This document shows positions 1-9,491 of a stretch of DNA of 64,000 nt, piece by piece. Position 1 is the first letter of the stretch. Every line of letters starts with the position of its first letter. Where the stretch lies: contig NZ_JACJSP010000001.1 of NCBI RefSeq assembly GCF_014698235.1, positions 62,001 to 126,000 of the forward strand. Reading direction: 5' to 3'. Made by a program: the position numbers and the translations under genes. A model generated the notes under the pieces. It was not told the origin of the DNA. It searched no databases and was given only the letters and a program-made list of their open reading frames with translations. The DNA is from Limnothrix sp. FACHB-406 (GTDB taxonomy: Bacteria; Cyanobacteriota; Cyanobacteriia; CACIAM-69d).

Positions 1-341
1 CCGTGAATGACACTGTGGTGATTTACGATCGGGTGCGGGAAAACATTGCCCAAAATCCCACCGCCCCGATCGATACAGTAGTGAACGATGCGGTGAATCA
101 AACCCTGACCCGATCGCTCAACACCACCGCCAGCACCTTGCTTTCGGTTGTGGCGATCTTCCTGTTTGGGGGTTCCACCCTGCGGGACTTTTCGCTAGCC
201 CTGATCATTGGGTTCATCTCTGGGGCTTACTCCAGTATTTTCATCGCCAGTACCCTGCTAGCCTGGTGGCGATCGCGCCCAGGCTATGTGCCCCCCAAAC
301 CTGCCACGGAAACCGAAACCAAGCTCCAAGACTCTATTTAG
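1..341 (+). CDS. secF: Protein translocase subunit SecF, C-terminal part
   Basis: The 5' end lies outside the window. The remaining 112 or so residues match the last third of SecF: the conserved stretch [13 protein letters not shown] opens the fragment, followed by [11 protein letters not shown] and two hydrophobic segments, one ending in FLFGG and one containing [13 protein letters not shown]. In the family SecF works with SecD in the inner membrane and uses the proton gradient to help release proteins from the SecYEG channel. SecD would be expected just upstream. The C-terminal tail is short and charged, as usual. The SecA ATPase of the same pathway is encoded at 47570-50374. Identification rests on recognised motifs and is firm. 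Confidence 0.95.
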   Translation, partial: VNDTVVIYDRVRENIAQNPTAPIDTVVNDAVNQTLTRSLNTTASTLLSVVAIFLFGGSTLRDFSLALIIGFISGAYSSIFIASTLLAWWRSRPGYVPPKPATETETKLQDSI

Positions 342-363
342 CCATTCCCTTCTTTGCTGAACT

Positions 364-428
364 GATTTACTGAGTCGGTTTACTGAATCGGTTGGCTGAA
401 CAGGTTTACTGAACGGGTTTTCTGAGCT
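364..428. repeat. 13-bp tandem repeat, five degenerate copies
   Basis: Starting 23 bases after the secF stop codon, five consecutive 13-bp units can be read: gatttactgagtc, ggtttactgaatc, ggttggctgaaca, ggtttactgaacg, ggttttctgagct. They share a ggttNactga core. No reading frame of interest uses them. Similar 11-13 bp tandem repeats lie in other spacers of the window, so this is probably a genome habit and not a specific operator. Confidence 0.75.
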
Positions 429-458
429 TCTGCAACTTTGCTGTTGCTGATTGCCCCA

Positions 459-815
459 ATGCCAGTTTCTTGCTCAACTCCAGAGACTTCTCAATCGGCC
501 GTTTGTCTTTTCTTCCTCGCCCCTTGCCCAAGTGTGCCTGCTCCTTCTTCCTCTCGCTTGCCCAGTCGATCGCGCTGGTTGCTGCTCGTCCTCTGTTGGG
601 GCACGATCGGCCTAGCTAGTCTCTGGGCAATGCGCGAAGAATTTGATCTCTGGCGCACCTATTTCACCTGGGCTGCGGTGCGCTATGCCATTTTTTTCAA
701 CCGCTGGCCGGTTTTTGGCCTGTCCCTTTGCCTGGGGCTGACTGTCACCACGCTGATCGATTACGGTCGCCATTATTTCTGTGATCAGCAGCCCGATCGC
801 CCACGTAAACCCTAA
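459..815 (+). CDS. Small hypothetical membrane protein
   Basis: I do not recognise this 118-residue product. The frame is open from a TTG at 438, but the ATG at 459 is the more likely start; an even later start is possible because the first 40 residues are Ser/Pro/Cys-rich and look unlike a folded domain. From about residue 50 there are two hydrophobic stretches, LLLVLCWGTIGLASLW and PVFGLSLCLGLTVTTLI, separated by a polar segment with several aromatic residues, which suggests a two-span membrane protein. The C-terminal tail is basic and proline-rich. It sits alone between secF and clpS with no close operon partner. Gene reality is moderately supported by position and hydrophobic pattern only. 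Confidence 0.45.
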   Translation: MPVSCSTPETSQSAVCLFFLAPCPSVPAPSSSRLPSRSRWLLLVLCWGTIGLASLWAMREEFDLWRTYFTWAAVRYAIFFNRWPVFGLSLCLGLTVTTLIDYGRHYFCDQQPDRPRKP

Positions 816-1024
816 ATGGGTCACAGGCGTAAACGCTTTAACCAACCCCCAGACCTAGGCATTTTCAGAACCGCGATCGCAAGTTGACTGTCGAGAAAAG
901 TTGATAATAATAAAGAGTGAATTGCAGTGAGCGATCGCTCCTCTTGCTAATCGGGTTTAAGCAATTAGGCCAACGGCTCGATCGCCCCAATGGTTACTTA
1001 TGCCGTTTACCGAGGAACTACGCC

Positions 1025-1312
1025 ATGTCCGTTGAAATCATAGAAAAGAAGTCAGCCGCCACCATCCGTAAACCAGCACCTCGCTACAAAGTGCTGCTGC
1101 ATAACGATGACTTTAATTCCATGGAATACGTGGTGGAAACGCTGTTACAAACCGTTAGCAGCCTTACCCAACCCCAAGCCGTTAACATCATGATGGAAGC
1201 CCATTTTAACGGCTTGGCTTTAGTGATTACCTGTGCCCAAGAACATGCGGAATTTTATTGCGAAACCCTCAAAAACAAAGGGCTAACCAGCACGATCGAG
1301 CCAGATGAATAG
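1025..1312 (+). CDS. clpS: ATP-dependent Clp protease adaptor ClpS
   Basis: The 95-residue product has the ClpS core: PRYKVLLHNDDFNSMEYVVE at about residues 18-37, where the NDD motif and the nearby methionine form the pocket that reads destabilising N-terminal residues, then MMEAHFNGLALV and the CAQEHAEFY helix. In the family ClpS binds the N-domain of ClpA/ClpC and delivers N-degron substrates to ClpP. The open frame extends back to 917, but the preceding 36 codons look like leader sequence; ATG 1025 gives the normal family length. The aminoacyl-transferase Aat, which creates N-degrons, is encoded at 19507-20088. A dispersed repeat follows the stop codon. Confidence 0.93.
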   Translation: MSVEIIEKKSAATIRKPAPRYKVLLHNDDFNSMEYVVETLLQTVSSLTQPQAVNIMMEAHFNGLALVITCAQEHAEFYCETLKNKGLTSTIEPDE

Positions 1313-1354
1313 GAACCAATTCATCAGTCGTTTTGAGCGATTCTAAGGAACCAA

Positions 1355-1433
1355 AGACAAGGGGCTTAAGCCCCTTGTCTTCACCACTACTGGTGCTTTG
1401 CCAGTACCCCAAGTTATTGCTCAGACATCTTCT
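1355..1433. repeat. Dispersed intergenic repeat, copy A, with terminator-like palindrome
   Basis: This 79-bp stretch begins with a perfect palindrome around ggggcttaagcccc (arms gacaaggggc/gccccttgtc, 1356-1379) and continues with a less symmetric tail containing actggtgctttgcc. A second copy lies at 47463-47540, with the first 23 bases identical and most of the tail conserved. Both copies sit between convergent genes, here clpS (+) and sasA (-). The hairpin could end transcription in both directions, although no long T-run follows it. The conserved tail beyond the hairpin suggests a repeat family and not just a terminator. Confidence 0.75.
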
Positions 1434-1452
1434 TGATCAGTTAATGGTTGCC

Positions 1453-2649
1453 CTATAAAGCAGACGGCTTGTACCCCAGCTTTTGGTAAACCGGGAGGGT
1501 GAAATGAAAACAACTCCCGCCGCCCGGCCGCTCATCAACCCAAATTTGTCCATAGTGGGCCCGAATCGCCCGCTGACAGGCAGCTAGCCCAATGCCATAT
1601 CCTTCTGAGCGTTGATCTCGTTGCAGTCGGAATCGCTCTTTAAAGATGGAGCTACGTTGACTGTCGGGAATGCCGGGGCCACTGTCGCAAATGCTGACCT
1701 GCACATTCTGGGTGGTGCGGTGGAGGGCGGCCACATGGATTGTGCCCCCATCCGGCGTGTATTTCACGGCATTGTCCAGCAGGTTGGAAATCACTTGCCG
1801 AATTCGATCGGGGTCGGCATAAACCACCGGCAAGTCCTGGGGAATATCCGTTTCTAGGGTTTGGTGCTTCAGGTGAATTCGACTGCTGAAGGTGTCGATC
1901 ACCGCGTGACACAGGGCCTTGAGATCAACGGACTGGGGTTGAATGTCGGCCTCTTGCCCCTCCCCTTGGGACACTTCCAACAGGTTGGCAATCAAGCGAT
2001 CGATCGCCCGAATTTGCGATCGCGCCTGCATCAACAGTCGCTCCCGCAGGCTATCGGTCATCTGGGCCGCCTGAATGGTGTTGGGTCGATAGCTGGCCTC
2101 CAGGGTCTCGATCGCCATCGAAGCCGCCGCTAAAGGGTTTCGCAAATCGTGGGCCACAATCTCGATCGCCCGATCCTTAAACCGCAACAGTTCCCTTAAC
2201 TCCGCCTTTTCCCGCCCTAACCGAAAGACTTCATCTGACAGACGAATCACCTCCGCCGCCGTTGCCAACGACGAGGGCGAACCATCCGTCGGCATCATGT
2301 CCATCGACTGGTTCTTCTCCGGCGAGTCCAAGCTGTCGTGAATTGCCTCCTGCCACCGCTCCCACCAAGCATCCAGTTGCTGGGCCAAGTCCATTCCCGT
2401 CAGGGTTTGGCGAGGGTGGGGATGCACCTTCACCAGCGCGGGCGTGGCAATCAGCCGGAAATGTTCAGCCACGTAGGGTTGCTCGGCCACGTCCACAATG
2501 TCGAAAGCAAAGGGATAGCGGGCTTTTAGGGCCTGTAATCGGCCCTGAATTAGGCTTGCTTGCTCCCAGGAACTGGAGCGGTGATCCACAAACAGAAGCA
2601 GTTGCAAGGGCGCGCGTGAGGCAGGGAAAGGATCGGGCGAAACCGACAT
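1453..2649 (-). CDS. sasA: Circadian clock output histidine kinase SasA
   Basis: The 398-residue product joins an N-terminal KaiB-like thioredoxin-fold domain (about residues 13-100, LQLLLFVDHRSSS through the ATPALVKVHPHPR segment) to a histidine kinase. The H-box is AHDLRNPLAAA with phospho-acceptor His167, followed by an N box (NLLDNAVKYTP), a G1 box (DSGPGIP) and a G2 box (GYGIGLAACQ). This architecture and length are those of SasA, the kinase that binds KaiC and phosphorylates the response regulator RpaA to drive circadian transcription. No membrane segment is present, consistent with a cytosolic sensor. It converges with clpS. RpaA and the kai genes are not in the window. Confidence 0.93.
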   Translation of the reverse strand: MSVSPDPFPASRAPLQLLLFVDHRSSSWEQASLIQGRLQALKARYPFAFDIVDVAEQPYVAEHFRLIATPALVKVHPHPRQTLTGMDLAQQLDAWWERWQEAIHDSLDSPEKNQSMDMMPTDGSPSSLATAAEVIRLSDEVFRLGREKAELRELLRFKDRAIEIVAHDLRNPLAAASMAIETLEASYRPNTIQAAQMTDSLRERLLMQARSQIRAIDRLIANLLEVSQGEGQEADIQPQSVDLKALCHAVIDTFSSRIHLKHQTLETDIPQDLPVVYADPDRIRQVISNLLDNAVKYTPDGGTIHVAALHRTTQNVQVSICDSGPGIPDSQRSSIFKERFRLQRDQRSEGYGIGLAACQRAIRAHYGQIWVDERPGGGSCFHFTLPVYQKLGYKPSAL

Positions 2650-3026
2650 AAGCGATGAACCATAAGATCAATAAGTTATGGATCGAGGCGGGCCTGCACC
2701 GTGACCATCCACCCGCATTCCAACCAAAAAGGCGCAAACTCTTTACAATCAACGTCAATCAAAATCAAGCTGCAAGCCAGTTGCAATCAAACTACATGCA
2801 AACGCCCATCAAGGGCAGTGGGGGGTGATGGAGCTGGCAGTGGTTGCCTCTGTCGATACCAATACCGTAGAAATGCCGTCGCTGGATCAACCGTTACTGG
2901 ATCAAGGGTGGGGTTAGAAATGAGGCCGCAGGCTAAAAGTCGCCAGTCGGTTGCGTTCAGGCTAAGTTGAGCTTGAATGGGTGTTGATTTCTCCAGCCTA
3001 TCGCTTTTTTCAGCGGGAGCTGCCAA
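2650..3026. other. Spacer upstream of sasA
   Basis: This 377-bp gap lies between the TVP38-type gene and sasA, both on the minus strand, so it should carry the sasA promoter. Short open frames exist on both strands but show no family resemblance and no good ribosome binding site. I see no clear hairpin or repeat. Confidence 0.5.
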
Positions 3027-3665
3027 TTACGGTAAATCGGGAGGGGTGGAAGCGGCAATTCGATCGAGCGCCGAGCGGGCCGCCTTCGTCACGATCCCGG
3101 TTACAACTAGGGTGGCGATCAAACCCAAAACAAAGAGTAACCACTCGATCGGGCTTTTGGCTCGTTCTCCATACCCCGCAAACAGGCTAGCCAAGTCCCG
3201 AAAAGAAGCCCCGATATAGACATAAGCAACCGTTCCCGGCAACATCCCGATCGAAGCCAATAGGTAGTCTCGGATCGAAACCTGCGTTAGCCCCAACATA
3301 TAGTTCAAGGCATTAAAGGGAAACAGCGGCGACAAGCGCATCAGCAACACAATCTTGAGGCCATCTTCTGCAATGGCGCGATCGATCGCCTGAAATTGTC
3401 GATTTCCAGCAATCCAGCGCTGTTCCACCCAATCCCGAATGCCATAGCGCCCCACCAGGAACGCCGCCAGCGACCCCAGCGTGGCCGCCCAGAAAACAAT
3501 CACCGACCCCCAACCCACCCCAAACAGCACCCCGGCCCCCAAGGTCAACAGCGATCCGGGAACCAGCGCCACCGTGGCAACCACATACACAACCATGAAA
3601 GCGACACCGCTCCAGGGCCCCAGATGCATAATTTCCGATAAAACCCACTCCAAGAACGCCTGCAC
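3027..3665 (-). CDS. TVP38/TMEM64 (DedA-like) membrane protein
   Basis: The 212-residue product begins at a GTG. It has about five hydrophobic segments and the family signature regions: PGSLLTLGAGVLFG near residue 36, then GSLAAFLVGRYGIRDWV, LLMRLSPLFPFNALNYMLGLT around residues 110-130, and LPGTVAYVYIGAS further on. These are diagnostic of the SNARE-associated/VTT domain family. Bacterial members are integral membrane proteins linked to lipid scrambling or membrane homeostasis; the substrate is unknown here. It is monocistronic, transcribed toward sasA, with a 440-bp upstream spacer. Family assignment is firm, precise function is not. Confidence 0.88.
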   Translation of the reverse strand: MQAFLEWVLSEIMHLGPWSGVAFMVVYVVATVALVPGSLLTLGAGVLFGVGWGSVIVFWAATLGSLAAFLVGRYGIRDWVEQRWIAGNRQFQAIDRAIAEDGLKIVLLMRLSPLFPFNALNYMLGLTQVSIRDYLLASIGMLPGTVAYVYIGASFRDLASLFAGYGERAKSPIEWLLFVLGLIATLVVTGIVTKAARSALDRIAASTPPDLP

Positions 3666-4105
3666 GCTAACCAGCCTCCCTCAACCCCAAATCGGTGAAT
3701 TTCAAGAAATCCCTCGTTTTAGCCCCCCAATGCTCTCCGTCTATAAAAATCCGCATCTATAAATCTGCTTCTGCCAGCCATCAAGTCATCAAAAATTTTT
3801 GGAAAATCTTACTTGAAATTTAGCTTGATCTTTGCCTGATCGCTACTCGATAAATACTGAACCTATATCCCCTTCCTCGTGCTCTTCCCCATGGACAGTT
3901 AAAAGGCCTAAATCGAAATTTTCCCGATGAAGGCCCCGACAATAGCAGTAAAATGGTTCAATATTATCTATTGCCACAAAATATTGCCACAGAATTGATT
4001 CCCACAAAATCACTGGAGCAAAAGCTGCAACTAAAACGGTAACCAAATCCCACTAACCTTGAACTTGACTTTAGAATCTTTTCAGAATCACTTCGTGAAT
4101 GTCCT
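3666..4105. other. Spacer between divergent genes
   Basis: This 440-bp AT-rich stretch separates the TVP38-type gene (-) and the short conserved gene at 4106 (+), so it should hold both promoters. A weakly repeated ccacaaaat/ccacagaat pattern occurs near 3972-4010. No credible gene was seen; the small minus-strand open frames here look random. Confidence 0.4.
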
Positions 4106-4384
4106 ATGGATCGGCCGTCCCAAACTCCAATTCCGCTGCCTTCACACATTCACTACGAACTACTTCTTCAGTTGCTGGAACGAGAAACCAGTGGCACTCT
4201 CAAACGAGGCACGGAGGAACACCGACAGCTCCAAGAATTGGTGGCCACCCTCCGCCGGGCACTCGCCGTTCAAAAACAGTTGGAAGCCAGTTGCCAAAAC
4301 AAACAGCTCCCGATCGAATATCACTGGTCGTTGAATCTGCCAGCCGTTGGCCCTCTGAGCAACGCTGCCAAAGGCGAAGAATAA
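4106..4384 (+). CDS. Short conserved cyanobacterial protein (DUF5340-like)
   Basis: The 92-residue product has a recognisable N-terminal core, PIPLPSHIHYELLLQLLERE, followed by a helix rich in Arg, Glu and Leu (EEHRQLQELVATLRRALAVQ) and a tail ending in AAKGEE. From memory this pattern matches a cyanobacterial family of unknown function, DUF5340; that label is a recollection and has not been searched. The protein has no membrane segment and looks mostly helical. Two overlapping frames on the same strand lack this pattern. It stands alone, with a 1-kb gene-free spacer downstream. Confidence 0.65.
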   Translation: MDRPSQTPIPLPSHIHYELLLQLLERETSGTLKRGTEEHRQLQELVATLRRALAVQKQLEASCQNKQLPIEYHWSLNLPAVGPLSNAAKGEE

Positions 4385-5382
4385 TCCAGGATCAATGATC
4401 AATCAGGAACGATTGATTGATTGGCCAACTATCATCAATCAATTTCACCGATCAATGCTTGATCGAATTTTCATTTCGTATTGATCAATTTTTCATGATT
4501 GGCAGTTTGACTATAACCACCAAATTAGTGATTTTGGTTTGATATTGAAATAAATTCAAATGATTCAAGCAATTTCGATAACCTTTGAATAATTTCCAAT
4601 TAAACTCACTATCGACTCTTTTTCTCCATTTGAATATTTTCTGAAAAAACTATCGCAGTTAATCAATAAAGTAATTTAGTTGCCAGCTTTAACTGATTAG
4701 AAATTGGCAAACCCAAAGCTGATTTGATCAGAAAATTAAAGATCAAAGGCTAACAGGCTAATTTAACGAATTTAAATTAACCAAAATAGATCAACATGGA
4801 TTAATCAAGATCAAAGGATCGATTGATCACCAAAATTGCTGGCTTTTGCTCAATTTTTTGCCAGTTCAATTGGTTTCTCACGCCGTGCTCAGTTCCCAAT
4901 CTTCCCAAGCAGGATGCCAAAGGCCCCAGGCGATCGCCCAAAGTGCTTGGGATAGCTCGTTTTGTAACCCATGGCGATCGCTAATTCTTAAGGATTGACC
5001 CAAGCCAGCCCGATCAAATCGACCCCATTTCAGAGAAGCTTGTGCCAGTTAGCGGCAGATTTATTTTGGTTTTGTCCATATTTTTAGCTGAATCCTAATT
5101 GCAAAAGATTCTTGTTTATGCCGATTCCGAAACCTGTAAAAACCCCTCCCAATTAAAGATCCAGCCCATCAACGACTCAAGACAAATCTGCCGGATCAGG
5201 CGATCGCTTACAGTTTCCAATTTGCAACAAACTGAAATAATTAGCAGGATTATTTTTATCGAATTGTGTCAGATCCTAGAATTGCAGATCAGCGCCAATC
5301 GGCGATCTGGTAAAAGTGCCTAGAGAGCAAGCGTTTTCGAGTTTCCATCCTCATCCAACCCAGCCGCAGGAGAGAGTACCGG
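4385..5382. other. Gene-free AT-rich spacer rich in gatcaa/ttgatc
   Basis: About 1 kb without a credible gene precedes chlH. Base composition is markedly more AT-rich than the flanks. Its first 120 bases and the section around 4780-4830 are packed with gatcaat/attgatc words, partly as consecutive heptamers (gatcaatgatcaat near 4391). The chlH ribosome binding site caggagag lies near 5367-5376. The chlH promoter and a long leader are probably in the 3' half, but no clean -35/-10 pair stands out. An open frame at 5099-5323 shows no family features and is not called. Confidence 0.55.
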
Positions 5383-8300
5383 ATGTTCACCTACGTCAAG
5401 CCCGCCGTGCGCCACGTCCAACCCGAAGATCTTCGGGGGCGGTCTTTAGTCAAGGTGGTCTACGTCGTTCTGGAAGCGCAGTACCAGAGCGCCTTGACGG
5501 CAGCAGTCAAGTCGATTAATGCCAACAATCCGAATGTGGCCGTGGAAATCAGCGGCTATTTGATTGAAGAGCTGCGTAGCCCCGAAAATTACGAAGCTTT
5601 TTGTGATGATGTGGCCAGAGCCAACATCTTCATTGCTTCATTGATCTTTATTGAAGACCTGGCCGAAAAGGTGGTGGCCGCCGTGCAGCCCCACCGCGAT
5701 CGCCTTGATGCGGCCGTGGTTTTCCCCTCCATGCCCCCCGTGATGCGGCTGAACAAGCTGGGCACCTTCTCGATGGCGCAATTGGGCCAGTCCAAGAGCG
5801 TGATCGGTGAGTTCATGAAGAAGCGCAAACAGCAAAACGGCAGCGGCTTTGAAGACGCGATGCTGAAGCTGTTGCGGACGCTGCCCAACGTGCTGAAATT
5901 CCTGCCCGTGGAAAAGGCGCAGGATGCCCGCAGTTTCATGCTCAGCTTCCAATATTGGCTGGGTGGTTCGCCGGAGAACCTGGAAAACTTCCTGCTGATG
6001 CTGGCCGATAAATATGTCTTTAAGACGGACAAATCGGGGCGCGATCAGTCAGTCGAAAAAATTGATTTGGACTATGCCGAGCCGGTGACCTATCCCGATA
6101 TGGGGATTTGGCACCCGCTGGCTCCCAAGATGTTTGAGGACACGAACGAGTATTTGGCTTGGTATCGCAGCTCGTCCGTCGTGCCCGATGCGGTGCGTGA
6201 TCCCGATGCGCCCTGTGTGGGTTTGGTGTTGCAGCGGACGCACTTGGTAACGGGTGATGACGCGCACTATGTGGGCATGGTGCAAGAGTTTGAAGCCCAA
6301 GGCGCGAAGGTGATCCCGGTGTTTGCCGGGGGCTTGGACTTCTCGAAGCCGGTGGATGAATATTTCTACTTGCCGAGCAAGAACGGCGGCGAACCGACCA
6401 CGATCGTCGATGCGGTGGTGTCGCTGACGGGATTTGCCCTGGTGGGCGGCCCGGCCCGGCAGGATCATCCGAAGGCGATCGAATCCCTGAAGCGCCTGAA
6501 CCGTCCCTACATGGTGGCGCTGCCGTTGGTGTTCCAAACCACCGAAGAGTGGGAAGAAAGCGAGCTGGGCTTGCACCCGATCCAGGTGGCCCTGCAAATC
6601 GCGATTCCTGAGTTGGACGGGGCGATCGAGCCGATTATCGTCTCCGGTCGCGACGGCAACACCGGCAAGGCGATCGCCCTGCAAGACCGAGTCCAGGCGA
6701 TCGCCGAGCGCGCCCTCAAGTGGGCCAACCTGCGTCGCAAGCCGAAGCTGCACAAGAAAGTGGCGATCACCGTCTTCAGCTTCCCGCCGGACAAGGGCAA
6801 CGTGGGCACGGCGGCCTATCTGGACGTGTTTGGCTCGATCCATGAGGTGCTGAAGGGGCTGCAACGGGAAGGCTACGACCTACGCGACGTGCCCGAGTCG
6901 CCCAAGGAACTGATGGAAGCCGTCCTCAAGGATGCCCAGGCCCAATACGCCAGCCCCGAGCTGAACGTGGCCTACCGGATGAGCGTGGCGGAATACGAAA
7001 AGCTCACTCCCTATTCCAAGAAGCTGGAAGAAAACTGGGGCAAACCGCCGGGGAACCTGAACAGCGACGGCCAAAACCTGCTGGTGTTCGGGAAGCATTT
7101 CGGCAACGTGTTCATCGGTGTGCAGCCCACCTTCGGCTACGAAGGTGACCCGATGTTGCTGCTGTTCTCGCGATCGGCTAGCCCCCACCACGGCTTTGCT
7201 GCCTACTACACCTACCTGGAAAAGGTCTGGGGCGCAGATGCGGTGCTGCACTTCGGCACCCACGGTTCGCTGGAGTTCATGCCCGGTAAGCAAATCGGCA
7301 TGTCCAACGACTGCTATCCCGATAGCCTGATTGGTTCGATCCCCAACCTCTACTACTACGCGGCCAACAACCCCAGCGAAGCGACGATCGCTAAGCGCCG
7401 GGGCTACGCGGAAACCATTTCCTACCTGACCCCGCCCGCCGAAAACGCGGGTCTCTATAAGGGTCTGAAGGAACTGAGCGATCTGATCGGTTCCTACCAA
7501 ACCCTGAAGGACACGGGCCGCGGCCCCTCGATCGTCGATGCGATTATCGAGCAAGCCCGCGCTGTCAACCTCGACAAAGACGTGAACTTGCCGGAAACGA
7601 CCGCCAAGGACTTGACCGACAGCGAACGCGATACGGTGGTCGGCTCCGTCTACCGGAAGTTGATGGAAATTGAGTCGCGCCTGTTGCCTTGCGGCCTGCA
7701 CGTGATTGGTAAGCCGCCGACGGCCGAAGAAGCGGTGGCCACCCTGGTCAACATTGCTGCACTCGATCGTCCCGAAGACGGGATCATCGCCCTGCCCCGG
7801 ATCATCGCCAACAGCATCTATCGCGACATCGAAGAGATCTATCGCAACAGCGATAAGGGCGTGCTGGCCGATGTGGAACTGTTGCAACAAATCACCCTGG
7901 CCACCCGCACGGCAGTCAAGGCCATGGTTGATGCCCAAATCGACACCGATGGTCGCCTCTCGAAGCTAGCCAAGTTCAACTTCTTTGGCTTCGGCACGCA
8001 AAAGCAGCCCTGGGTTGAAGCCCTGGGCGAGGCTGGGTTTAACAACGTCGATCGCGACTCCCTAAAACCGTTGTTCGAGTACTTGGAATTCTGCCTCCAG
8101 CAAATCGTGGCCGACAACGAAATGGCCTCCCTGCTGCGGGCCCTCGAAGGGGAATACATCCTGCCCGGCCCCGGCGGCGACCCGGTTCGGAACCCGGAAG
8201 TGCTGCCCACGGGCAAGAACATGCACGCCCTCGATCCCCAGTCGATTCCGACCACGGCGGCGGTGCAGTCGGCCAAGGTGGTGGTTGATCGGCTGCTCGA

Positions 8301-9399
8301 TCGCCAACGCCAAGACAACGGCGGCGCATACCCCGAGACGATCGCCTGCGTCCTCTGGGGAACCGACAACATCAAGACCTACGGCGAATCCCTGGCACAG
8401 ATCCTCTGGCTGGTGGGCGTGAAGCCCGTGCCCGATGCCCTGGGTCGCGTCAACAAGCTGGAACTCGTCTCCCTTGAGGAACTGGGTCGCCCCCGGATCG
8501 ACACGGTGATCACCTGCTCCGGCGTGTTCCGTGACTTGTTTGTGAACCAAATGGCCCTGCTCGATCGCGCCGTCAAGATGGCCGCCGAAGCCGACGAGCC
8601 GTTGGAAATGAACTTCGTCCGCAAGCACGCCATGGCCCAAGCGGCAGAACTCGGCATCAACCTGCGCCAAGCCGCCACCCGCGTGTTCACCAACTCCTCC
8701 GGCTCCTACTCCACCAACGTCGGTCTAGCGGTGGAAAACGGCACCTGGGAACAGGAAAAAGACCTGCAAGACATGTACCTGTCGCGCAAGTCCTTCGCCT
8801 TCTCCGCCGACAACCCCGGCGAAATGGAGCAGTCCCGCGAGTTGCTGGAACGCGCCCTGAAGACCGTAGACGTGACCTTCCAAAACCTGGATTCGTCGGA
8901 AATTTCCATGACCGACGTGTCGCACTACTACGACTCCGACCCGACCAAGGTGGTGGCCAGCCTGCGTGGTGACGGCAAAAAGCCCGCCGCCTACATGGCC
9001 GACACCAGCACCGCCAACGCCCAAGTGCGTACCCTGTCGGAAACCGTCCGCTTGGATGCCCGCACCAAGATGTTGAATCCCAAGTGGTACGAAGGGATGC
9101 TGTCCCACGGCTACGAAGGGGTGCGCGAGCTGGCCAAGCGCCTAAACAACACCCTGGGCTGGAGCGCCACGGCGGACGCAGTGGACAACTGGGTCTATGA
9201 GGACACAAACGACACCTTCATCGCTGACCCCGAAATGTGCAAGCGACTGATGGATCTGAATCCTCACTCTTTCCGCCGGATGCTCGGCACGCTGCTGGAA
9301 GCCAACGGCCGTGGCTACTGGGATACGAGCGATGAAAACCTCGATCGCCTGCGGGATCTCTACCAAGAAGTGGAAGACCGCATCGAAGGCATCGAGTAA
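5383..9399 (+). CDS. chlH: Magnesium chelatase subunit H
   Basis: The 1338-residue product has the length and sequence of cyanobacterial ChlH (CobN/BchH superfamily). Recognisable blocks include the N-terminal domain with [12 protein letters not shown], the [18 protein letters not shown] stretch, [14 protein letters not shown] near residue 350, the conserved [20 protein letters not shown] block, [15 protein letters not shown] and the C-terminal [18 protein letters not shown] segment. ChlH binds protoporphyrin IX and is the catalytic subunit that inserts Mg2+ with the ChlI-ChlD AAA+ motor, the first committed chlorophyll step. ChlI and ChlD are not in the window. ATG 5383 is supported by an AGGAG upstream. 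A strong hairpin terminator follows. Confidence 0.97.
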   Translation: MFTYVKPAVRHVQPEDLRGRSLVKVVYVVLEAQYQSALTAAVKSINANNPNVAVEISGYLIEELRSPENYEAFCDDVARANIFIASLIFIEDLAEKVVAAVQPHRDRLDAAVVFPSMPPVMRLNKLGTFSMAQLGQSKSVIGEFMKKRKQQNGSGFEDAMLKLLRTLPNVLKFLPVEKAQDARSFMLSFQYWLGGSPENLENFLLMLADKYVFKTDKSGRDQSVEKIDLDYAEPVTYPDMGIWHPLAPKMFEDTNEYLAWYRSSSVVPDAVRDPDAPCVGLVLQRTHLVTGDDAHYVGMVQEFEAQGAKVIPVFAGGLDFSKPVDEYFYLPSKNGGEPTTIVDAVVSLTGFALVGGPARQDHPKAIESLKRLNRPYMVALPLVFQTTEEWEESELGLHPIQVALQIAIPELDGAIEPIIVSGRDGNTGKAIALQDRVQAIAERALKWANLRRKPKLHKKVAITVFSFPPDKGNVGTAAYLDVFGSIHEVLKGLQREGYDLRDVPESPKELMEAVLKDAQAQYASPELNVAYRMSVAEYEKLTPYSKKLEENWGKPPGNLNSDGQNLLVFGKHFGNVFIGVQPTFGYEGDPMLLLFSRSASPHHGFAAYYTYLEKVWGADAVLHFGTHGSLEFMPGKQIGMSNDCYPDSLIGSIPNLYYYAANNPSEATIAKRRGYAETISYLTPPAENAGLYKGLKELSDLIGSYQTLKDTGRGPSIVDAIIEQARAVNLDKDVNLPETTAKDLTDSERDTVVGSVYRKLMEIESRLLPCGLHVIGKPPTAEEAVATLVNIAALDRPEDGIIALPRIIANSIYRDIEEIYRNSDKGVLADVELLQQITLATRTAVKAMVDAQIDTDGRLSKLAKFNFFGFGTQKQPWVEALGEAGFNNVDRDSLKPLFEYLEFCLQQIVADNEMASLLRALEGEYILPGPGGDPVRNPEVLPTGKNMHALDPQSIPTTAAVQSAKVVVDRLLDRQRQDNGGAYPETIACVLWGTDNIKTYGESLAQILWLVGVKPVPDALGRVNKLELVSLEELGRPRIDTVITCSGVFRDLFVNQMALLDRAVKMAAEADEPLEMNFVRKHAMAQAAELGINLRQAATRVFTNSSGSYSTNVGLAVENGTWEQEKDLQDMYLSRKSFAFSADNPGEMEQSRELLERALKTVDVTFQNLDSSEISMTDVSHYYDSDPTKVVASLRGDGKKPAAYMADTSTANAQVRTLSETVRLDARTKMLNPKWYEGMLSHGYEGVRELAKRLNNTLGWSATADAVDNWVYEDTNDTFIADPEMCKRLMDLNPHSFRRMLGTLLEANGRGYWDTSDENLDRLRDLYQEVEDRIEGIE

Positions 9400-9408
9400 G
9401 GGCGGCTG

Positions 9409-9476
9409 TAGACTCTATTGTGAGTCTAGGCTAGACTAAACTTCGAGGGTAGACAGCAACCTGTCTACCCTTTGTT
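9409..9476 (+). terminator. chlH terminator: two consecutive hairpins
   Basis: The first hairpin pairs tagactc (9409-9415) with gagtcta (9422-9428). The second, stronger one pairs agggtagacag (9446-9456) with ctgtctaccct (9461-9471) across a caac loop and is followed by ttgttgt. The 11-bp perfect stem immediately after chlH makes an intrinsic terminator likely and insulates the accessory genes that follow. Confidence 0.85.
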
Positions 9477-9491
9477 GTATGCGATAAGCTG

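Noticed and set aside
2787-3026. 79-codon minus-strand frame after the TVP38-type gene
   Set aside because: Starts with TTG directly next to the previous stop, has no ribosome binding site and no recognisable pattern.
5099-5323. 74-codon plus-strand frame before chlH
   Set aside because: No family resemblance, no ribosome binding site, and it lies in an AT-rich spacer where open frames are expected by chance.
6049-7938. Long minus-strand open frames (271 and 352 codons) inside chlH
   Set aside because: They are antisense to strongly conserved ChlH and have His/Gln/Arg/Gly-rich translations without family features, typical shadows of a codon-biased gene.
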